From: JBOFCS01 sp051646185
Lineage (GTDB): Bacteria > Actinomycetota > Actinomycetes > Mycobacteriales > Mycobacteriaceae
Assembly (NCBI GenBank): GCA_051646185.1
Contig: JBOFCS010000200.1
Span: 1 to 44,364, forward strand
Length of the DNA stretch: 44,364 nt
Reading direction: 5' to 3'
A model generated the notes under the pieces. It saw only the letters and a program-made list of their open reading frames with translations. It made no database searches and was not told where the DNA came from. Shown piece after piece: positions 39,716-44,364 of the stretch. Every line of letters starts with the position of its first letter. Position 1 is the stretch's first letter. Position numbers and translations under genes: made by a program.

Positions 39716-42700
39716 AACTGCTATCTCTTCCAGTATTCGGATGATTTGTTCTGTTCCGTCAGCAAAAATCTGCACTAACTCAGCACCCGGATTCATCCTA
39801 CCTCCCTCAGGGATAACGTATTCGGGGACTAGCTCTTGGCTGCTGGAGGTCCATCCCGACCCGGTAAACGGCCAAGAACTCACATCCGGTGAGCCAGGAG
39901 CTGGGGCGCCTGGGACCAGTTCGCTTAACGGTGCATCCGGGACCCCCGGAACACCTTCACGTAACGAAAATCGTAGCGCATACACAGAATCCAGAGCAGC
40001 AGCAAAAGGACTACCTGTGTAGTCTAGCCGCAACGCCTCAAACAACCGCTCCACAGTGGTGATATGGGAAATATCGGAAGCAACAGCCGAAAAACCAGAC
40101 ACATTATTAGCGGGAAACTTCTGATTGAGAAACTCATCTGCCAGAATGCTCTGCAGCTGCGGTCCATCAGGAATAACCCGCTGCATAATCTCATTTGGAC
40201 CTGGCTCCGGCACCACATGCCTAGCCTCATTGACCACCGCAGCAGACACCGAACTCAACTCATCAATCGGCGTACTCACCGACACCTGCAAATCCTGCAC
40301 AGTCATCCCCGCACGATCCAACACCGGAGTAACCGCGTCTATCACAGTTGGCCGTTCCGTAATTGCCACGGTTTCAGGGAGTTTAACTATATCCGGAAGC
40401 TTCACTACCTCAGGGGTCTTCGCAATATCAGGGAGTTTCGATACACTCTCCGGTAACTTCGCCACCTCAGGGAGTTTCGAAATCGCTGAAGCCTCAACAG
40501 TAACCGCTGCCACCGGAGCATCAATATGCGACACTGCCCGCGCCGCAGACGTCGTACCCCGAGTCCCCACCAATGCACTAATAAGATTAAAAGTCACCCT
40601 GCCCGAAGCGAAAGCCGTGTCATTATTCTCAAAACCATCCAACGCAAACGTTTCACGCCACACCGAATCAAGCAACGCAGACGCTTCACCCTCATCCAAA
40701 CCCGGAATATATCCCGAATTAGCAATATCAGAACCCAAAAGCATTGTTGCCAAAGCAGCTTCATCTAACTGCAGCACCCCACCCCATACGGACCGCTGCT
40801 CATTCAACATCTCTGTGCCGTCCCACACATTCACCCCAGCAAGGGTCCCCAACCCATCAGCAGCATCCACCGCAGCTGACCCAACACCAGCAGCAAAATT
40901 AACAATACCCGCAGCAAAACGATCCGAACTCGAACGATTATCCGGAGGATTACGATGCTCCACTACCTCCCCACGAGCATTAAAAACATCCACCGCCCCC
41001 GAAGCGTAATTCACCTGACCCGAACCATCCCGATGATATTCAGCAGTAAAAGAATTACCGTTGTTACCACGGAACTGAATCAACGCCGTACCATCTGGAC
41101 GCACCGTCACCCACCGCTCCCCAGCAGCTTCATCACTCCACTGCACCACCGTCCCATCCGGACGTCGTTCAGTATGACCCACATACTCCCCAGCAGCGTT
41201 ATACGTATTAATTTGTGTCATCCCCTCCGACGTAAACTGATACGTCCTATTCCCCGTAGTCGGATCGCTACTGACCACAACCGGATGCCCATTACCATCT
41301 GTAAACACATCACCACGTTGACCATTCGGCAACATCACCCAACCATTACCACGAGAATCCAACTCCCCCAACACCGTTGTCGAAGCACCACCACGACCAT
41401 CCGAACTAGAATTGAGCATTACAATCGATCCATCAGGATTTGTGATCGTCGTATCCACGCTGCCATTAGTACGAGTGTTGAACGTATTCGTACTTGTTGT
41501 GCCATCAGGGTTACTCGCTGTGACAGAACCTTGAAGATTACCCGCCGTACCCTGCGAGGTCACCACAGGCCCAGCGCCGCTAGCAGGACTCCCTTGGTAA
41601 TGGGCAGTGTTCACCCCAGACGGGTTCAGCTGACCATAATCAGCCGATCCATCCGGATTATCTGACCACACATCCACCCCACCCAAATCATTAACCGTCT
41701 CCCTAATAGTCGGACCACGACTACCATCGGCATTAGTTACCTGCGTATCCACCGTCTGCCCACCAGTACCCTCAACAATAGTATGAGTAGCTGTCTGACC
41801 ATTACCTAAATCCTGAACCCACGGCTTCCCCTCCTGCTGCCCCGCCGTATCCACAATCCCCACCAACACCTGAGGCTGTTTCGGCTGAGTCGCTGGTGTC
41901 GAATTTGCCGGAGCCTGCTGTCCCGCACCTGCCCCCGCACTCGGATTCGCTGGTGTGGTAGGTGTTGGTGTGGTTGTTGGTGTTGACCCACCCGACGGAT
42001 TCGCCGGTGCGGGAGAAACCGCCGGTACCGTTGATGTTATCGGAACCACCGGATTCGCCGGTGCCGCAGGAGCTGGTGTGGTTGTTGGTGTAACCGGATT
42101 CGCTGGTGCGGCAGGAACAGGCGGTCCCTGCGTCGTTGTCGGCGCCACCGGATTCGCAGGCGGCTTATCCTTATACAATGATCCAGCATCATCGTTGTGC
42201 AACACCATCATTGACACACCCGATGACGGTATACCCTCAGAAGGTTGTGCACCTACTGATGTTCGGGGAACTCCACGAGATCTTGTGCCGGGTTTTGTGC
42301 GGGCACTGAGGAACCCTGCTGCGGCGGTGATGAACACCAACATCAGATCATGGGGGAATCCTTTATTAGTGTTGTCAGTGCTCCCGGTGACTGCGGGGGC
42401 TGGGGTCACTGAGCGGATCAACCCGGCATCACCAGAGGAAGGAACAACCGATGATGAAAGAACAGGTCCCACCGAACCAGGAACACTCATGGTTTCCGAG
42501 ACCAGGACCTGCGTTACCCCCGGTGAGAGAGACTGACCAGCACCCGGTTGGCTTGGTCCGGGTTGACCGGGTTGGCTTGGTCCGGGTTGACCAGGAACAC
42601 CGGGGACGGGAACGATGTCAGTCCCACTGTAGGACGGCATATTCGTGGCACCGTTGGACCCCACATGAATACCACTACCAGTATTCACCCCAGTAGGCAC

Positions 42701-43366
42701 CGCCGCTGGTACTGCCGTCGTGGTGGTCGAGGTTGGGGCCGGAGCCTCCACACACGGATTCACATATTCCGGGGGAACAGGTGACCCCGGAGGCAACGCC
42801 GCCACCACCTGCAAATACACAGCATGATCACGATCACGCACCGCCTGACACTCCTCCGCAGGACCAGCAACAGCCACACCACCCAGACCACCGACACCGC
42901 TGATCCCCACCATAATTGCTATCACCGCAACAACCACACCCACCGCAGATACCACAGGAGACGCTGGAGAGGACATCACCGGCAATGAACCAGACTGCAA
43001 AGAACCCGATGATGAATCCTGCTGCGGTGGTGAATCCTGGTGTGGTGGTGCAGTGTTAATCAGTTTCCCCACAATAATGTCGGCACCCCACCAAAAAATA
43101 CGGCCTGCCACCGAAAAATACAAGAACACCCCCAGATACACCAAAATCACCCCATGATCATCAGCCCACCGAGGAACATCACCAAAAAACCCGAACGCCA
43201 CACACATCAACACCAACCCCAGGATGAACCCCCCAATCGCTTTCACCACCACCCCATCCACCGAGGAGGCTGGAGCCGGAGCTGACGGTTGCGGCGCCGC
43301 CGTATCCTGCCGACCAGCACTATGTTGATCCGCACTGTGCTCGCTCGTACTGTGTGTTGCCATCAT
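39683..43366 (-). CDS. Large membrane-anchored polymorphic-toxin-like protein
   Basis: A 1227-residue protein. In order: Ser/Ala/Gln-rich start (1-37); membrane segments at about 40-62, 71-99 and 136-168; a region with Cys 173 and 205; Pro/Thr/Ser-rich linkers with PGQPGPSQ repeats (255-278); a further hydrophobic segment (340-355) followed by basic RTKPGTRSR; a long PANPVxPTTT linker (400-495); a beta-rich part with repeated N-P-D-G-S/T units (505-820); a pre-toxin-like part with AGVNVWDGTEML and GRVTFNLISALVG (830-940); KLPE/KLPD repeats (962-1000); and a variable tail (about 1080-1227) with no recognised catalytic set. Layout, and the small gene overlapping its end, are those of polymorphic toxins. 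The positive-inside rule puts the tail in the cytoplasm, which is odd for a secreted toxin. ATG 43366 or 43363, GAGG site upstream. Confidence 0.72.
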   Translation of the reverse strand: MMATHSTSEHSADQHSAGRQDTAAPQPSAPAPASSVDGVVVKAIGGFILGLVLMCVAFGFFGDVPRWADDHGVILVYLGVFLYFSVAGRIFWWGADIIVGKLINTAPPHQDSPPQQDSSSGSLQSGSLPVMSSPASPVVSAVGVVVAVIAIMVGISGVGGLGGVAVAGPAEECQAVRDRDHAVYLQVVAALPPGSPVPPEYVNPCVEAPAPTSTTTTAVPAAVPTGVNTGSGIHVGSNGATNMPSYSGTDIVPVPGVPGQPGPSQPGQPGPSQPGAGQSLSPGVTQVLVSETMSVPGSVGPVLSSSVVPSSGDAGLIRSVTPAPAVTGSTDNTNKGFPHDLMLVFITAAAGFLSARTKPGTRSRGVPRTSVGAQPSEGIPSSGVSMMVLHNDDAGSLYKDKPPANPVAPTTTQGPPVPAAPANPVTPTTTPAPAAPANPVVPITSTVPAVSPAPANPSGGSTPTTTPTPTTPANPSAGAGAGQQAPANSTPATQPKQPQVLVGIVDTAGQQEGKPWVQDLGNGQTATHTIVEGTGGQTVDTQVTNADGSRGPTIRETVNDLGGVDVWSDNPDGSADYGQLNPSGVNTAHYQGSPASGAGPVVTSQGTAGNLQGSVTASNPDGTTSTNTFNTRTNGSVDTTITNPDGSIVMLNSSSDGRGGASTTVLGELDSRGNGWVMLPNGQRGDVFTDGNGHPVVVSSDPTTGNRTYQFTSEGMTQINTYNAAGEYVGHTERRPDGTVVQWSDEAAGERWVTVRPDGTALIQFRGNNGNSFTAEYHRDGSGQVNYASGAVDVFNARGEVVEHRNPPDNRSSSDRFAAGIVNFAAGVGSAAVDAADGLGTLAGVNVWDGTEMLNEQRSVWGGVLQLDEAALATMLLGSDIANSGYIPGLDEGEASALLDSVWRETFALDGFENNDTAFASGRVTFNLISALVGTRGTTSAARAVSHIDAPVAAVTVEASAISKLPEVAKLPESVSKLPDIAKTPEVVKLPDIVKLPETVAITERPTVIDAVTPVLDRAGMTVQDLQVSVSTPIDELSSVSAAVVNEARHVVPEPGPNEIMQRVIPDGPQLQSILADEFLNQKFPANNVSGFSAVASDISHITTVERLFEALRLDYTGSPFAAALDSVYALRFSLREGVPGVPDAPLSELVPGAPAPGSPDVSSWPFTGSGWTSSSQELVPEYVIPEGGRMNPGAELVQIFADGTEQIIRILEEIAVNDFHWVEVQP
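40368..40480 (-). repeat. KLPE/KLPD repeat in the toxin-like protein
   Basis: Six consecutive units of 6-7 residues (SKLPEVA, KLPESV, SKLPDIA, KTPEVV, KLPDIV, KLPETV) at about residues 962-1000, also visible as a DNA repeat. Proline in each unit rules out a coiled coil; an extended spacer or polyproline-like stalk before the tail domain is more likely. Confidence 0.8.
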
Positions 43367-43472
43367 CCCACCTCAAATAATATTGATAATGAACTAAAAT
43401 CTGTACTAAATAATGAAATATGTTGAGTACATACTGTATTCAGTTATTCATCATCGCTTGTGCGTTACGGGG

Positions 43473-44135
43473 TTAGAGCCAGGTGGTGTCGGAGTACACA
43501 TACATACTGTTATCGGCGGTTTTGGTCGATACTGATAACCGTCCGTAGGTGCGGATGGTCACTGGGCCTAAACACCCGTCTACCGAAATATGTGCCCAGT
43601 CCACGGTGATACTACCTTTGGCAGCTTCTAACGTCTTGGACCCCAACGGGATCGTGGTAATAGCACCAGGTTTAATCGTTGCGTTAACACTCGGATTCAC
43701 CCCAGCATTAACACCCACATTCACACTCGGCACCCCAGAAATGGTGACCCCCACATTCGGACCGAACGACAACCCCAACCCCAACGCCACCCCATTGCTG
43801 ACATCGACCTGACACCCCAGTTGTAACCCTTGCTCCAAATATCCGGTTTTAATCCCCGTGGTTCCTTGACCCTCAATAGTTCCGGTGATTTTCGCGGACA
43901 CAAAACCCTCCCGAGTAAACAATGTTGTCGCTAAATTCGGTACCGGTGTCGCTGCTAACTCCGTAGCCGCCAAAGTGAGTACCCACCCATCATCGGTAAC
44001 CCGAGATGCCACCTGATCCTCCAACACCACCGTCTCCGCCGACACTGACCCCGTGCCTAGCACTGCTGCGCAACACAACGCAGTAACACTGGAAACACCA
44101 CTGACAATACGAGAAACCCGGAAACCCACAGACAT
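43473..44135 (-). CDS. MspA-family porin
   Basis: A 220-residue exported protein with a signal peptide cleaved after GTGSVSA (about residue 33). The mature part follows the MspA pattern: DGWVLTLAATELAATPVPNLA, TREGFVSAKITGTIEG, KTGYLEQGLQLGCQVDVSNGVALGLGLSFGPNVG (canonical G-Y-Q-I-G-F ... G-V-G-I-N-F), VNAGVNPSVNATIKPGAITTIPLG, KGSITVDWAHISVDGCLGPVTIRTYGRLSVST and a short C-terminal strand. Two cysteines (about 107 and 189) may form a disulfide. MspA-type proteins form octameric pores through the mycolate outer membrane. Ribosome site GAGGGGA before ATG 44135. It lies 106 bases upstream of the toxin-like gene on the same strand, possibly cotranscribed. Confidence 0.9.
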   Translation of the reverse strand: MSVGFRVSRIVSGVSSVTALCCAAVLGTGSVSAETVVLEDQVASRVTDDGWVLTLAATELAATPVPNLATTLFTREGFVSAKITGTIEGQGTTGIKTGYLEQGLQLGCQVDVSNGVALGLGLSFGPNVGVTISGVPSVNVGVNAGVNPSVNATIKPGAITTIPLGSKTLEAAKGSITVDWAHISVDGCLGPVTIRTYGRLSVSTKTADNSMYVYSDTTWL

Positions 44136-44364
44136 ACTTCATTCCCCTCAGCAAACCCATATCACGCACACCGTTGATGGAAAAACACCATTAGCTTTCG
44201 TAGCTGAAAGCATCCCTCACACCCTGACCCCACCCACTCAACACAGAAAAACCCCTGGTGTCAACCGCAAAAAGATCACAAAACCATAACAATCCTTCAC
44301 AAACCTCAATAACCACCACCACGCCAACCACCGGAGCACCCACCCCACCAGCAAAAACACCACC
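44136..44364. other. Window end, upstream of the porin gene
   Basis: No gene I can support. GCTTTC-GTAGCT-GAAAGC (44193-44210) is a small hairpin. The last 80 bases are strongly A/C-biased on the plus strand; a minus-strand frame is open from the window end to about 44190 but codes only valine/glycine-rich sequence and is probably noise. Confidence 0.4.

Noticed and set aside
39683..40120. TNT-type NAD glycohydrolase tail
   Set aside because: The end has a faintly similar strand pattern (Y-V-I-P ... D-G-T-E) but not the expected conserved residues; left unassigned.
40125..41009. 294-residue plus-strand open frame opposite the toxin C-terminal half
   Set aside because: Ser/Thr/Ala-rich shadow with no domain; the minus-strand frame shows overlap, ribosome site and repeats of a real gene.
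41955..42536. 193-residue plus-strand open frame opposite the toxin linkers
   Set aside because: Valine/glycine-rich antisense shadow of Pro/Thr-rich coding, no ribosome site.
44190..44364. Partial minus-strand gene at the window end
   Set aside because: Open frame codes only low-complexity Val/Gly sequence and ends at a small hairpin; too little to support.

Overview
The window looks like chromosome from a member of the Mycobacteriales (Corynebacteriales) with unusually balanced base composition (by eye near 50% GC). The lineage evidence is a mycolyltransferase (26586-27572), an arabinogalactan block (Rv3779-like membrane glycosyltransferase, Wzm, Wzt, GlfT1; 33388-38592), an MspA-type porin (43473-44135), a bacterial proteasome activator Bpa (35363-35905), and gene order that follows, in compressed form, the Mycobacterium tuberculosis segment Rv3717 to Rv3783 as I remember it. 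Bpa and MspA argue against an ordinary Corynebacterium; I cannot name the genus.

Layout. 1-7040: end of a cell-wall amidase, an SRPBCC protein, an FAD oxidoreductase plus CFA-type methyltransferase pair (4-base overlap), then aspT-dnaX and the SRP RNA on the minus strand. 7154-9752: tRNA-Ser(GGA), about 500 bases with no recognisable gene, and two lipoproteins. 9777-12076: a LigC-type DNA ligase and a primase-polymerase. 12129-16097: a queuosine neighbourhood (GluQ-RS, a membrane protein, a YhhQ-type transporter, tRNA-guanine transglycosylase). 16196-20825: MMPL exporter, DUF2461 protein, MFS transporter. 20918-24755: tRNA-Ser(CGA), TadA and its partner, TyrA, tRNA-Arg(ACG), tRNA-Ser(GCT) and an aromatic aminotransferase. 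24825-27572: a 5'-nucleotidase-like exported protein that has lost most metal ligands, and a mycolyltransferase. 27650-30281: a patch of small accessory genes ending at tRNA-Ser(TGA). 30488-33263: MarR regulator, quinone oxidoreductase, Rv3778c-like PLP-fold protein. 33388-38592: arabinogalactan and mannolipid envelope operon with Bpa embedded.

38631-44135 (all minus strand) is the most unusual part: MspA porin, a 1227-residue membrane-anchored protein with the architecture of a polymorphic toxin, and two paralogous small proteins placed like immunity genes. The second small gene carries a duplicated copy of the last codons of the toxin gene in front of it, recording a tandem duplication of tail plus immunity gene. 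Other notable points are a TGT with an altered substrate pocket, an apparently dead nucleotidase, a PrimPol with an extra helix-hairpin-helix tail, all four serine tRNA classes in one window, and several genes whose -10 box lies 6-8 bases from the start codon (leaderless pattern). Family assignments come from reading motifs; no database search was run.
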